Below, one piece after another: positions 25,980-35,306 of a DNA stretch of 64,000 nt. The first letter of the stretch is position 1. Each line of letters begins with the position of its first letter. The translations under genes and the position numbers were made by a program. The notes beneath the pieces are model-generated. The model was not told where the DNA came from and did not search any database. It saw only the letters and a list, made by a program, of their open reading frames with translations. The stretch comes from Bremerella sp. TYQ1 (lineage in GTDB: Bacteria; Planctomycetota; Planctomycetia; Pirellulales; Pirellulaceae): the NCBI RefSeq assembly GCF_020150455.1, contig NZ_CP083740.1, forward strand, positions 2,108,001 through 2,172,000, in the 5' to 3' direction.

Positions 25980-27281
25980 CTAGTTTTCAGCAGAACGATT
26001 TCTTACGTCCCGGTTGGCGTACTTCTGCCAAATCGCCGCCAACAGCCCCGCACTCAAGACCGCCAGGGCTAGCATCGGCGGTTGGCGATAGCGAATCGAA
26101 CTTACAAACACCATGTGCAAACAGCAGAAATAGAAGATAGGCAACGCGAGTAACATGGTGACCCACACTCGACGCGCGCTCAGCACGACCGCCAATAACC
26201 CTGTAAGCACGATTGGCAGATAGCCCAAAGCAGTTACGACACCCATCTTGCCACTTACTTTCGCGTTGTTTCCTAACGGGGTCCAGTATCGCCAGAACTT
26301 TACCATGGCAAGCGACAGCACTTTGGCAGGGTTTTGCCTGGCCCAATCGATGGCGGCTTGTTTCATCTTGTCGTCCAGCCGCGACTCAAATATCCCCGGC
26401 AGTGCGGCCTCAGTTTCTGCCTCTTCCGCGAGAAGATCTTCCCGGAACTGGGGAACGTAACGCATGTCGCTGGCGCCAGTCGCCATTGGGCTGATGCCAT
26501 CGTACAGACTCGCTCCGACTTGAAGCGTCGTCGGCACGAACTTGCCAGCGACGACGTAGTTGCGCACCCACCATGGCATCAGGACGGCTACCGCAACAAC
26601 GGCGGCGACCGCGTAGCTAAGCAGTTGTCGCTGGCGATCAGCGTAGAAGATCAGCCCAATCGGAGCCGCGAAAAAGGGGAACATCAACCAGCTCGGCCGC
26701 ATGAGAATCGCAAGCCCAAACGCCATGCCTGAGAGTGCCGCGAACTGTAACGTTCTACCAGTCCTATCGCTTCGCAGCGCCACGATCAGCCACCCTAAGT
26801 TCAACAACATCAGCGGGACGAACGGGGCTTCGCTCAGCACGAACACACTCATGGCAATCGCGCCAGGGTAGAACGCGACTAACCCGGCTGCGATCACTCC
26901 GGCAGTCGGTCCGTACAACATCCGCCCAAGCCAAGCCGCGAGGCCGATCGTGAGCGTGCCGCACAAAATACCGACCAACCGTAGCAGCAATGTCGGCGGC
27001 TCGTCCGACAGCCAATAAAAGGGAGCCAACAGCAGCGGATAGCCAGGCGTGCGCGCGATGTAGGTATCGCCGTAAACGAAGTCTTTGCCATGAGCGATCT
27101 GCCGGGCAAGGACTTCATAACTCAGACTATCGCCAAAGAAAAAACGCTCGCCCTCGGCGATTCGCGTTTCCCACCAAACGGCAGCCGCCAGCCGAATCAA
27201 CAAGCCGATCACCAGGATGGCCAGCAATAGCCAGCCAAATTCTCGCTTTTGATGCTCCGCAACTTGTTGGTTACTAGACAT
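25980..27281 (-). CDS. ArnT/PMT-like membrane glycosyltransferase (GT39/GT83 type)
   Basis: This 433-residue protein has about ten to eleven hydrophobic segments. Family marks of lipid-linked-sugar glycosyltransferases include the periplasmic acidic motif after the first segment (GDSLSYEVLARQIAHG), then ARTPGYPLLLAPFYW, SEAPFVPLMLLNLGWL and MRPSWLMFPFF. Such enzymes move a sugar from a polyprenyl phosphate carrier to protein, lipid A or polymers; the acceptor is not evident. It precedes the AsmA-like gene on the same strand, so both may serve the envelope. Confidence 0.8.
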   Translation of the reverse strand: MSSNQQVAEHQKREFGWLLLAILVIGLLIRLAAAVWWETRIAEGERFFFGDSLSYEVLARQIAHGKDFVYGDTYIARTPGYPLLLAPFYWLSDEPPTLLLRLVGILCGTLTIGLAAWLGRMLYGPTAGVIAAGLVAFYPGAIAMSVFVLSEAPFVPLMLLNLGWLIVALRSDRTGRTLQFAALSGMAFGLAILMRPSWLMFPFFAAPIGLIFYADRQRQLLSYAVAAVVAVAVLMPWWVRNYVVAGKFVPTTLQVGASLYDGISPMATGASDMRYVPQFREDLLAEEAETEAALPGIFESRLDDKMKQAAIDWARQNPAKVLSLAMVKFWRYWTPLGNNAKVSGKMGVVTALGYLPIVLTGLLAVVLSARRVWVTMLLALPIFYFCCLHMVFVSSIRYRQPPMLALAVLSAGLLAAIWQKYANRDVRNRSAEN

Positions 27282-27613
27282 TTAGGTTGCCATGTGGGCA
27301 TTGCCTCCGATTCCCAATGCGATTTCGCAAAAGGGAAAACTGGCAAGCCAGGTAAGCTGTGCGTGCTTGTGCAATATTAGGGTCTTAGGGGAAATCTTGC
27401 CCGAAATCGCCCCAGGACAATAGTTTACTTCCAAGTTGGAGTCGGTATACTCGGACTGCCTCGTCATGCGCGAGGAACAAATTTAGTGAATTCTTATCTT
27501 ATCCCGTTCCACCCCCTGGGACTGGCCAAACCTGATCAACCACTGCTCACCCACGAGCAGTCGTCAATACTGCCCCCCAAAATGCACAGCTTCGTGTAGG
27601 AGACTTTCTACTC
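27282..27613. other. Divergent intergenic region with a hairpin ahead of the MFS gene
   Basis: No gene is seen. ACTGCTC (27542-27548) and GAGCAGT (27555-27561) make a 7-bp hairpin with a 6-base loop, 53 bases before the MFS start. It is not followed by T residues, so it may be a leader structure or an operator for the transporter. Confidence 0.35.
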
Positions 27614-29212
27614 ATGTCGAATGATACTTCCGCTGCCAGTCCGACGTATCACCGGATGGCGCTTTTGATTGCCAGCTTTATGACCCTGATCGCCGCCGGC
27701 GTCGGTTTTGGTGTCCGAGCTGGTATCTTGAACGACTGGGCCATTCGCTACGGCTTCACCAAAGTCGAACTCGGTACGATTACCGGCGGTGGTCTAGTCG
27801 GTTTCGGTGTGACGATCATCTTCTTCAGCTTCCTCGCCGATAACCTTCTCGGCTATAAGAAGCTGTTGGTTCTCGCCTTCGTGCTGCACGTGCTGTCGGT
27901 GGTGATCACGTTGGCAGCGACGCCAGTTTACGGCCTGGCCGGGAAAGATGCGACCTACTGGTGTTTGTACATCGGCGTGTTCATCTTCGCGCTGGCCAAC
28001 GGTGTCTGCGAAGCGGTTATTAACCCGCTTGTGGCGACCCTCTTCCCGAAAGAGAAAACGCATTACCTCAACATCCTCCACGCTGGCTGGCCGGCTGGTC
28101 TGATCATCGGTGGGATCATCGGTTACATGTTCTGCGGCGTGAACGCCCAAGTGAATCACTTGCCATGGGAAATTCCACTGGCACTTTACATGGTGCCGAC
28201 GCTGATTTACGGCTTCATGGTTTTGAAGGAAGCTTTCCCGCCTTCGGAAGCGGCCGCGGCAGGTGTGACGACGAAGGAAATGCTGCTGCAATTCCTTTCG
28301 CCGCTGCTGTTGTTCCTGTTCGTGATTCACGCAATGGTTGGTTACGTCGAACTGGGTACCGACAGTTGGATCACCAACATCATGGAGAACGTCATCTCCG
28401 GTCAGGCATTCCTCCTGTTCATTTACACCTCGGCGATCATGTTCGTCCTGCGATTCTTCGCCGGTCCGATCGTGCACAAGATCAACCCGCTCGGTCTGCT
28501 GTTTGTGTGTGCCATCTTTGGCTGCACCGGTTTGTACTGGCTTGGTTCGGCGGCAACTGGTTGGGCCATCATCGCCGCTGCCACCGTTTACGGTTTGGGT
28601 AAGACGTTCTTCTGGCCGACCATGCTGGGCGTCGTTGGCGAACGCTTCCCACGTGGTGGCGCCATCACCATGGGTGTGATGGGTGGTATCGGGATGCTTT
28701 CGGCTGGTTTGCTGGGCGGTCCTGGCATCGGTTACAAGCAAGACTACTTCGCGACGCAGAAGATGGAACAACTCGACGACGCTCTGTTTGAAGAGTATCG
28801 CTCGAAAGAGAAGAAGTCGTTCCTCTTCTTCCCCGAAGTTTACGCTTTGGATGGTGCCAAAGTCGGCGTGCTGAAGGACGACGGTGCCGAACTGGCTCGC
28901 CGTACCGAGATTGAATCGGAAGAAGGGGGCGTGTCGGAAGAAACCCAGGCCTTGAACGCCTGGTGGGAAGCCAACAAGCCTACCAACGAAGAAGAGTACA
29001 AGCACGAACTCGAAACGGTCGAAGAAGCGAACATTTACGGTGGTCGTATGGCCCTGAAATGGACGGCGATCGTTCCCGCGACGATGGGACTTTGTTACCT
29101 GTTGCTGGTGATCTACTTCTGGACCCAGGGTGGTTACAAGCAAGTTGTGCTGCATGGGGAAGAGTCGGAAACCGAGAAGTACACCGGCGGCGTCGAAGGC
29201 CCAGTCGAGTAG
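27614..29212 (+). CDS. MFS transporter with a long hydrophilic loop before the last helix
   Basis: This 532-residue protein has about twelve membrane helices of the major facilitator fold (GFGVRAGILNDWAIRYGF near helix 1; HAGWPAGLIIGGIIGYMF in the first half; GLGKTFFWPTMLGVVGERFP in the second). An unusual hydrophilic stretch of about 115 residues (roughly 375-485), rich in E and K, separates helix 11 from helix 12. The overall pattern resembles sugar-type MFS carriers, but the substrate is not proven. GGAG lies about 12 bases before the ATG. A bidirectional terminator separates it from a convergent GH16-like gene, which hints at carbohydrate use. Confidence 0.88.
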   Translation: MSNDTSAASPTYHRMALLIASFMTLIAAGVGFGVRAGILNDWAIRYGFTKVELGTITGGGLVGFGVTIIFFSFLADNLLGYKKLLVLAFVLHVLSVVITLAATPVYGLAGKDATYWCLYIGVFIFALANGVCEAVINPLVATLFPKEKTHYLNILHAGWPAGLIIGGIIGYMFCGVNAQVNHLPWEIPLALYMVPTLIYGFMVLKEAFPPSEAAAAGVTTKEMLLQFLSPLLLFLFVIHAMVGYVELGTDSWITNIMENVISGQAFLLFIYTSAIMFVLRFFAGPIVHKINPLGLLFVCAIFGCTGLYWLGSAATGWAIIAAATVYGLGKTFFWPTMLGVVGERFPRGGAITMGVMGGIGMLSAGLLGGPGIGYKQDYFATQKMEQLDDALFEEYRSKEKKSFLFFPEVYALDGAKVGVLKDDGAELARRTEIESEEGGVSEETQALNAWWEANKPTNEEEYKHELETVEEANIYGGRMALKWTAIVPATMGLCYLLLVIYFWTQGGYKQVVLHGEESETEKYTGGVEGPVE

Positions 29213-29275
29213 TCGATACTGCCGAACAGAAGACTCGGTCGATCAACCGACGCCCTTCGCATCGGTTTGAAAAAC

Positions 29276-29312
29276 AAAAAAAGGCGAGCCTCATTCAGGC
29301 TCGCCTTTTTTT
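29276..29312. terminator. Bidirectional intrinsic terminator
   Basis: GGCGAGCC (29283-29290) and GGCTCGCC (29298-29305) form an 8-bp stem flanked by A7 on the left and T7 on the right. It serves both the MFS gene (+) and the GH16-like gene (-). Confidence 0.93.
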
Positions 29313-29326
29313 ATGGATTCAGATCA

Positions 29327-30463
29327 CTAATCGAACGGAGTGCCATCTTTCGCGAAGCTATCTGGCGTACGTCCTTTCATGATGCCGAACGCGTCTCCTT
29401 CGTCGCCATACTGCCACACTTTAACGCTGGCAATATTCACACTTGCGGTCTTCCAATCGGCAGGGCCGGCCCAGTCTGGTAGCCAAACCCCCATGCTCAA
29501 TTGGGCCGACAAAGCCGGCACCCACTTGTCGTTTTCCGCGACTTTCTCGCCGTCGATGTAGTGCGTAGCGATCTTGCCTGCGTACAACGCATATTCGTTT
29601 TCGCCCAGCTTCTTCAGCGGGTTGCCCAGATACGTTTCAAACGGCACCGACTTGTCTTGAATCCAGTAGAACCCTTCCGATTCGATCACCTGGTCGTCCT
29701 TAATGCCAGGCATCGGTTGCAGATGGGTTCGCCATTCCGTGACGAACGTGTGGTACTCGCCATCGACGGCCTGGGGAACCTTGAAGAAGCGATTGTCATG
29801 TCGGTTTTGGAGAAACGTGTTGTACATCGCATCGGTGAAGTTTCCTTGCTTGCCGAACTCCGGGAAGTCTAACTCCGACCAATACTCATTCGCGGCCAGG
29901 CCATAAGCTGGAATGTGGGGGTTGTACATCGGCGTCTCGGCTTGAAACTCGTCCTTGCGGTTCTTATCTCCCTCGACCCAGCGGTAGCTATAAGTCCACA
30001 GCGCCGGAATACATCCTTTCGGCTGCGTAGGATCTTTTGGGCCACCTTCGTGCGGCGTCTGATCACCCACTTTCAGGACCATCTCGAATCGACCGGACGC
30101 GAAGTGTTGATGGCTAACAATCACACCTCCGACGCGTGTCTTGTTGCCCCACCAGCCAATTATATCGCCGTCGTATTGGTCGCCATGGGCAGTACAAACG
30201 AGCACGTTCTTTTTTTGGCCGTTCACCACGTCGGTTTTAACCGTCACATTCTCCGGCACCACGCCATGGTTGCCGTTGCCCCATCGCTTGCGATAGACGT
30301 ACCACTTCTTTTCGTCGATCGAGCCGCTCGACCAATCTTCTTCGAGCACCAACTTCGCCTGCGAGGGCAGGGGAGGGAGCGGCTCGGCGGCCGAAAGCAA
30401 AGCGTCCCAGGGAAACAAAAAAGCGACAATCGCAAGAAGACAGGCCCGCATGATGAGTCTCAT
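29327..30463 (-). CDS. Secreted GH16-like glycoside hydrolase
   Basis: This 378-residue protein has a signal peptide ending near residue 26 (LLSAAEP). A jelly-roll (concanavalin A-like) domain follows, with the GH16 active-site pattern ExDxxE as SELDFPEF: nucleophile E197, assisting D199 and acid/base E202. Other family-like pieces are FASGRFEMVLKVG and PALWTYSY. GH16 enzymes cut beta-1,3 or beta-1,4 glucans and galactans; agarase, carrageenase or laminarinase specificity cannot be chosen. It starts 9 bases after the tilS stop, so the two share a transcript although their functions are unrelated. Confidence 0.82.
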   Translation of the reverse strand: MRLIMRACLLAIVAFLFPWDALLSAAEPLPPLPSQAKLVLEEDWSSGSIDEKKWYVYRKRWGNGNHGVVPENVTVKTDVVNGQKKNVLVCTAHGDQYDGDIIGWWGNKTRVGGVIVSHQHFASGRFEMVLKVGDQTPHEGGPKDPTQPKGCIPALWTYSYRWVEGDKNRKDEFQAETPMYNPHIPAYGLAANEYWSELDFPEFGKQGNFTDAMYNTFLQNRHDNRFFKVPQAVDGEYHTFVTEWRTHLQPMPGIKDDQVIESEGFYWIQDKSVPFETYLGNPLKKLGENEYALYAGKIATHYIDGEKVAENDKWVPALSAQLSMGVWLPDWAGPADWKTASVNIASVKVWQYGDEGDAFGIMKGRTPDSFAKDGTPFD

Positions 30464-30472
30464 AGAAAAGTA

Positions 30473-31474
30473 TTAACGGCTTAGAATCAATCGATCGTTT
30501 TCGCGAACCGCGCGAATCGTGCCTGGCAGCACATCGGCCACACCATCGGCATCGGCGGTGACCAAATCGCTTAGCTTTTGCCAATGCTGCTGGGTCATCT
30601 CTTGGCGTGGCCACTGTTGTTTTCGCCAGATCGCCACCAGAAGTTCCCTAACCAGGTAAGGACGCTCTCCGGCCAGCTTTCGCAGGTCGACATGAACCAC
30701 CGCGGTCTCTGGAAACATGACCGCATTGTCCATTTGGTTACATACCCATTCGTCAATCACTTCCTGGCAATCGGCCGCTTGCTGCGAAAGTCGCCAGAGC
30801 GAAGCGTCGATTGAATCGCCAAACATCTCGCGTAAATAAGGAAGCAGTTCGTTCCGAATTTGGTTTCGCGTGAAGTCGTTAACCGCGTTGGTGGCGTCTT
30901 CGCGCCAAGGCTGATCGATCTCATTCAGATACGCAACGATTTCTTCCCGGGCAAACGGTAGCAGCGGACGCACCAGCCCAACGCCTGGCAGCCACTCCCT
31001 GGCTTCGGCAATTCCGGCTAAACCGGCCACCCCTGTTCCTCGAAACACGCGGTGCAAAACGGTCTCGACCTGGTCGTTTCGGTGATGGGCCGTTACCAGG
31101 TATCGCGCCTCGACCTCCTGGGCAATCTCCCGAAAGAACGCATACCGTGCCGATCGCGCGGCCGCCTCGATACCATCTCCGTCACCGCTGTTTGCCAGTG
31201 TGCCGGCGGCAAGCTTCTTCGTTCTTACGTTCACGCCCAACCGCTCGGCCGTCTCGCGAACAAAATGCTGGTCGGCGTCCGATTCGTCGCCCCGCAGGCC
31301 ATGGTTCAGATGGACAACAAACAGTCGCTTGCGCTGTTCAGCCGAGAGGGCATCGGCCAACAGTCGCAACAGGGCGATGCTATCAGCACCCCCGGAAACG
31401 GCGACCAACATCGGCCTGCCCGCCCAAGCGTCCTGTGGCCAATGCTCGAGAAATTGTTGCGAAAAATGCGTCAT
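30473..31474 (-). CDS. tilS: tRNA(Ile)-lysidine synthase
   Basis: TilS modifies C34 of tRNA-Ile(CAU) to lysidine, so that it reads AUA as isoleucine. The 333-residue protein has the PP-loop SGGADSIALLRLLADAL near the N terminus, VVHLNHGLRGDESDAD, ARYAFFREIA, TAHHRNDQVETVLHRVFRGTG and RPLLPFAREEIVAYL. The C-terminal substrate-binding region is short. The ATG at 31474 starts the conserved part; a TTG six codons upstream is possible. The GH16-like gene follows 9 bases after its stop. Confidence 0.93.
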   Translation of the reverse strand: MTHFSQQFLEHWPQDAWAGRPMLVAVSGGADSIALLRLLADALSAEQRKRLFVVHLNHGLRGDESDADQHFVRETAERLGVNVRTKKLAAGTLANSGDGDGIEAAARSARYAFFREIAQEVEARYLVTAHHRNDQVETVLHRVFRGTGVAGLAGIAEAREWLPGVGLVRPLLPFAREEIVAYLNEIDQPWREDATNAVNDFTRNQIRNELLPYLREMFGDSIDASLWRLSQQAADCQEVIDEWVCNQMDNAVMFPETAVVHVDLRKLAGERPYLVRELLVAIWRKQQWPRQEMTQQHWQKLSDLVTADADGVADVLPGTIRAVRENDRLILSR

Positions 31475-32222
31475 ATCCTGCGGATCAGGCAAAAACTAAG
31501 GATCAAACGTCGATTGTTAAGACCGATTCCCGCAAGAAAAAATAGAATGCTTCCCTCTGACGGGGAACTCTGTTAATATAGCGTGAACGGACTAGGCACA
31601 CTACCAATGTGCGCCTGGCCCGACGATTGTGTTGACCAAACGTTTAACGATTCCCGGCAACTTGATTGCCAGACGAAACGTTCCGGAAGCTCAGTCGATG
31701 TGCCGGATTGGTAAATCCTCTAGCCCCTTTTGGCTTTTCGGAGGGCAGTATAGCGTGCAACTACTTCTTTTCCTGATACGGCTCCTACTGGCGGTCTGTC
31801 CATGGAAGGTAGAAATCTTGAGCCCGGCTCGCGTTCGCGCGAGAACGGATCAGCGACACGCATCTTCTCAAAGAGAAACCGCAGCGGTTTATCTGCCACT
31901 GCTAGGTTGGCTAGAAATTGACGCCCGTCTTCTTCCCCACGACGCCTGCCAACGAGCCCGACAAGGCTCTTCCAAACGAGCAGGCCCAAGCTCCGGAAAT
32001 TCTTCCGGTAATCGACACGACTGTTGACCCTTGAGGGAGTGCTGTGCGCCCAACGTACACACGTCCTTGGTCTTGTCGTTCGGGGGAACGATACGCGAAA
32101 AACGGCTATTCGATCGCTTTCTGAACGTTCGCTCACACCCCATTCGTGCGCGAATTGATCTCGTCTGCCAAATTCCTTGCATCGTTAAACGCTATTCCAT
32201 CCAGCTACAGGAGTAGTGGAAC
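31475..32222. other. Long intergenic/leader region upstream of rny
   Basis: These 748 bases between divergent tilS and rny hold no gene I can support. Open frames exist on both strands (for example 31629-32027 plus), but they are arginine-rich, overlap each other and lack ribosome-binding sites. A short AGCC-N6-GGCT hairpin followed by T residues is at about 31722-31738. The region is probably promoter and untranslated leader. Confidence 0.4.
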
Positions 32223-33773
32223 GTGTCTGGGTTGTATTACGCATTGACGGCGTCCGTTGCAGCAATTGGAGCTGCTCTGCTCGTCAAGTTCATTGATCGG
32301 CTCCGCAAAAAGGACGTGGAGACCGAGGCCCAACAGATTCTGGACAAAGCCAAACAGGAATCTGAGAACCTCAAGAAAGAAGCCTTGCTCGAAGCCAAAG
32401 AGGAAGCGCTGCGTCAAAAGACGGAAGCCGAGAAAGAACTTTCCAAACAACGTGACGAAATTCGCGAGCGTGAAAAGTCGCTCGATCGTCGCGAAGAATC
32501 CATCGAACAACAAGCAACGCATCTTCGCAAGCAAGAGAACATGGTCGAAACGACCCAGCGTCGCTTGTCTGAGAAAATCGAAGAAAACGAAAAGCGTTCG
32601 ACCAATCTCGAAAGCATCATCCGCGATCAGCAGGAACGCCTGCACCGCATGAGCGGCATGAACGCTGAAGAAGCCAAAAGCGAACTGCTTAAACTGCTCG
32701 ATCAGCAGCTACAGTCGGAAACCGGCGCCATCGTCCTGAAGCATCAGCGACGAATGGAAGAAGAAGTCCGGCCGATCGTGCAGGACATGCTGCTTACCGC
32801 GATGCAACGTTTTGCCGCAGCGCATACGGCCGAGTCGACCACCAGTACCGTCGATATCCCCAGCGACGAAATGAAGGGGCGTATCATCGGCCGCGAAGGG
32901 CGTAACATTCGCAGCTTCGAGAAAGAAACCGGCGTCGACGTCATCATCGACGACACGCCCGGCGTGGTGATTGTCAGCGGTTTCGATCCGGTTCGCCGCG
33001 AGATCGCCCGGCAGTCGCTCAACAAGCTGATCGCTGACGGCCGCATTCATCCTTCGCGGATCGAAGAAGTGGTCAAGGAAACGCACACCGACATCGAAAC
33101 CACCATCCGCAAAAAGGGTGAAGAAGCCACCACGGAAATCAACGTGATGGGCCTGCATCCGCGGCTGGTCGAAATGCTCGGTCGACTTCATTTCCGGACC
33201 AGTTACAGCCAGAACGTGTTGCGACACAGCATTGAAGTCGGTTTCATTGCCGGACTGCTTGCCGAAATGGTGGGCTTGGATCCGCAAATCGCCCGCCGTG
33301 CCGGCTTGATGCACGACATCGGTAAAGCGGCCGACCACGAACTGGAAGGGGGTCACCCGAAGATCGGTGCCGACCTTCTCAAACGTCACGGTGAATCGCC
33401 CGAGGTGGTTCACGCCGCGTTTGGTCATCACGACGAGATCATCACCGAGTATCCCTACACGATGCTCGTTGCCACGGCCGATGCCTGTAGTGCTTCGCGC
33501 CCTGGGGCTCGTCGAGAAACGCTCGAACGGTACATCAAGCGCATGGAAGAACTCGAGTCGATTGCCACAGGCTTCCATGGCGTCGAACAAGCGTTTGCCA
33601 TTCAAGCTGGTCGCGAACTTCGCGTGATCGCTTCCGCCAAAGAAGTGAACGACGAGATGGCCGCGAAGATCTGCCGTGACATCGCCAAGGCATTTGAAGA
33701 GCAACTCACCTACCCAGGTGAAATCAAAGTGACCATGGTCCGCGAGTCCCGCTTCACGGAATTCGCTCGGTAA
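32223..33773 (+). CDS. rny: Ribonuclease Y
   Basis: RNase Y is a membrane-anchored endoribonuclease that starts mRNA decay. The 516-residue protein has an N-terminal membrane segment ([19 protein letters not shown]), a long charged coiled coil (about 25-175), a KH domain with [12 protein letters not shown] (about 219-230), and an HD domain with the metal-binding H364-D365 in [12 protein letters not shown] and GHHDEII later. The start is GTG with GGAG 9 bases upstream. It is followed 26 bases later by ymdB, as in Bacillus and other bacteria, so the pair is a conserved operon. Confidence 0.97.
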   Translation: MSGLYYALTASVAAIGAALLVKFIDRLRKKDVETEAQQILDKAKQESENLKKEALLEAKEEALRQKTEAEKELSKQRDEIREREKSLDRREESIEQQATHLRKQENMVETTQRRLSEKIEENEKRSTNLESIIRDQQERLHRMSGMNAEEAKSELLKLLDQQLQSETGAIVLKHQRRMEEEVRPIVQDMLLTAMQRFAAAHTAESTTSTVDIPSDEMKGRIIGREGRNIRSFEKETGVDVIIDDTPGVVIVSGFDPVRREIARQSLNKLIADGRIHPSRIEEVVKETHTDIETTIRKKGEEATTEINVMGLHPRLVEMLGRLHFRTSYSQNVLRHSIEVGFIAGLLAEMVGLDPQIARRAGLMHDIGKAADHELEGGHPKIGADLLKRHGESPEVVHAAFGHHDEIITEYPYTMLVATADACSASRPGARRETLERYIKRMEELESIATGFHGVEQAFAIQAGRELRVIASAKEVNDEMAAKICRDIAKAFEEQLTYPGEIKVTMVRESRFTEFAR

Positions 33774-33799
33774 CTACTTATCACGGAAAGGCTACTTCC

Positions 33800-34615
33800 T
33801 TGAGGATTCTGCACATCGGAGATATCGTCGGCAAAGTCGGACGCGACATCGTTCGCAACGTCGTGCCGGCGCTCCGCGAGAAGTACAATCTCTCCCTGGT
33901 CGTGGCCAATGCGGAAAACGCGTGCGGCGGCTCCGGGCTCACTCCGGCCGCCCATCGCGAATTGATCGATGCCCACGTCGATTGCATCACCATGGGTGAT
34001 CATATCTATCGCCGTAAAGAGCTCAACAAGACGCTCGAATCGCAGCCCAACATTGTCAAACCGGCCAACTATCCCTCGGCCGCGCCTGGCAAAGACTTTG
34101 CCATTGTGCAGTCGAAAGAAGGCCTGCGTGTGGCGGTGATCAGCGTGATGGGGCGTGTCTTCATGCGTCCGGTCGATTGCCCTTGGACTGCCATCGACCG
34201 TGTCCTCTCGCAGATTCCTTCCGATATCAAAATCCGCTGCGTCGACTTCCACGCCGAAGCGACTAGCGATAAACAGTTGATGGGGCGTCATCTCGATGGC
34301 CGCGCCAGCTACTGCCTCGGCACTCACACTCACGTAGCGACCGCCGACGAGCAGATCTTCCCGAAAGGGACAGCGTTCATGTGCGATGTCGGTATGACCG
34401 GCCCGCACGAAAGCATCATCGGCCGCCGCATCGACCGCGTGCTGGAAACCACCGTCACGTTCCGCCCGACGATGTTCGACGTCGCCAAAGATGATGTTCG
34501 CTTGAACGGAGCCATCGTCGACGTCGACTCTCAAACCGGCAAAGCGACTGCCATCGAACGACTGCAAGTCACTGAAGAAGAAGCGAAGCAGCTGAAAGCC
34601 GGCATGTCCAAGTAG
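33800..34615 (+). CDS. ymdB: YmdB-type metallophosphoesterase (TIGR00282 family)
   Basis: This 271-residue protein belongs to the YmdB calcineurin-like phosphoesterases, reported elsewhere to hydrolyse 2',3'-cyclic AMP and to affect late development. Metal-binding segments seen are GDIVGKVGRD (residues 7-16), NAEN (37-40), a GDH motif (66-68) where most phosphoesterases have GNH, DFHAEATSDK and GTHTHVATAD. Asn to Asp at residue 67 keeps a possible ligand but changes charge. The start is TTG with AAAGG 9 bases upstream. Co-transcription with rny is likely. Confidence 0.92.
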   Translation: MRILHIGDIVGKVGRDIVRNVVPALREKYNLSLVVANAENACGGSGLTPAAHRELIDAHVDCITMGDHIYRRKELNKTLESQPNIVKPANYPSAAPGKDFAIVQSKEGLRVAVISVMGRVFMRPVDCPWTAIDRVLSQIPSDIKIRCVDFHAEATSDKQLMGRHLDGRASYCLGTHTHVATADEQIFPKGTAFMCDVGMTGPHESIIGRRIDRVLETTVTFRPTMFDVAKDDVRLNGAIVDVDSQTGKATAIERLQVTEEEAKQLKAGMSK

Positions 34616-34642
34616 TGCATCTTGGCGCGTTGCACAACAACG

Positions 34643-35275
34643 CTACGTGAGCTTCGTGAAATCACTTGTTCCCAGCACGCGATCAAGCGTGCGAACCGCG
34701 ATCGTCCCGGTAACGGCAAAACCAATGCCGGCGCCAACAACAGCCAGGCCAATCGCACAAACCGTCACGGCTGTGCCTCCCCAAATGGTTCCAATGGCGC
34801 CGCCTAAAATGAGTCCAACGCCCCCACCTAGTGCGATCCCGGCAAAGATAAATTTATCCCATCCTAGCCAGCGATCTATTCCTTGAAACTTTGCCCGGTG
34901 ACGAGCGTGAAAGTGGAGAATGGGTTCTCCTGAGTGAACCCACTCGAATTCAGCGAGGGGAAGATGATCGTTACATTTCTGGCAGAATGTCGTATGGGGA
35001 GGGCTGAAGATATTGGCTACGTAATAAAAGTCTTCTCCCATAACGCTCGTTATTCCCTGGCAAGACTGGTGCCGATAAGCTCCCTCATTTTTGCCCATCC
35101 CATCGCTAACCGGCGGAGCCAATGTGGCCGATGCAGGAAGCGTCTCGTCGTCTCCTTCCGGTTTGGACGGTAGACGGATCTTGTCCCCACACTTCTTGCA
35201 CTGAACCCTTTTCCCGAATAGCTCTTCACCTATGGTGTAGTTCTTACCGCACGACGGGCAGGAAAATTTTATCAT
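34643..35275 (-). CDS. Membrane protein with N-terminal zinc ribbon
   Basis: This 210-residue protein begins with a zinc ribbon (CPSCG at residues 6-10 and CKKCG about 20 residues later), as in many planctomycete proteins. A polar linker follows, then a central soluble part with FCQKC and HFHARH that could hold a second metal, and two adjacent glycine-rich hydrophobic segments (IFAGIALGGGVGLILGGAIG and VCAIGLAVVGAGIGFAV). GGAG 7 bases upstream favours the ATG at 35275 over two ATG codons just before it. Function unknown. Confidence 0.75.
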   Translation of the reverse strand: MIKFSCPSCGKNYTIGEELFGKRVQCKKCGDKIRLPSKPEGDDETLPASATLAPPVSDGMGKNEGAYRHQSCQGITSVMGEDFYYVANIFSPPHTTFCQKCNDHLPLAEFEWVHSGEPILHFHARHRAKFQGIDRWLGWDKFIFAGIALGGGVGLILGGAIGTIWGGTAVTVCAIGLAVVGAGIGFAVTGTIAVRTLDRVLGTSDFTKLT

Positions 35276-35306
35276 TGGCATCTCCATGTAGTATAAAAGT
35301 CATCAG

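Noticed and set aside
27794..29155. 453-codon frame opposite the MFS gene
   Set aside because: Antisense of membrane helices; composition very rich in H, R, Q and D, typical of a shadow frame.
31629..32136. Overlapping frames on both strands in the gap before rny
   Set aside because: They overlap each other, are arginine-rich, lack ribosome-binding sites and show no familiar motif; treated as leader/intergenic sequence.
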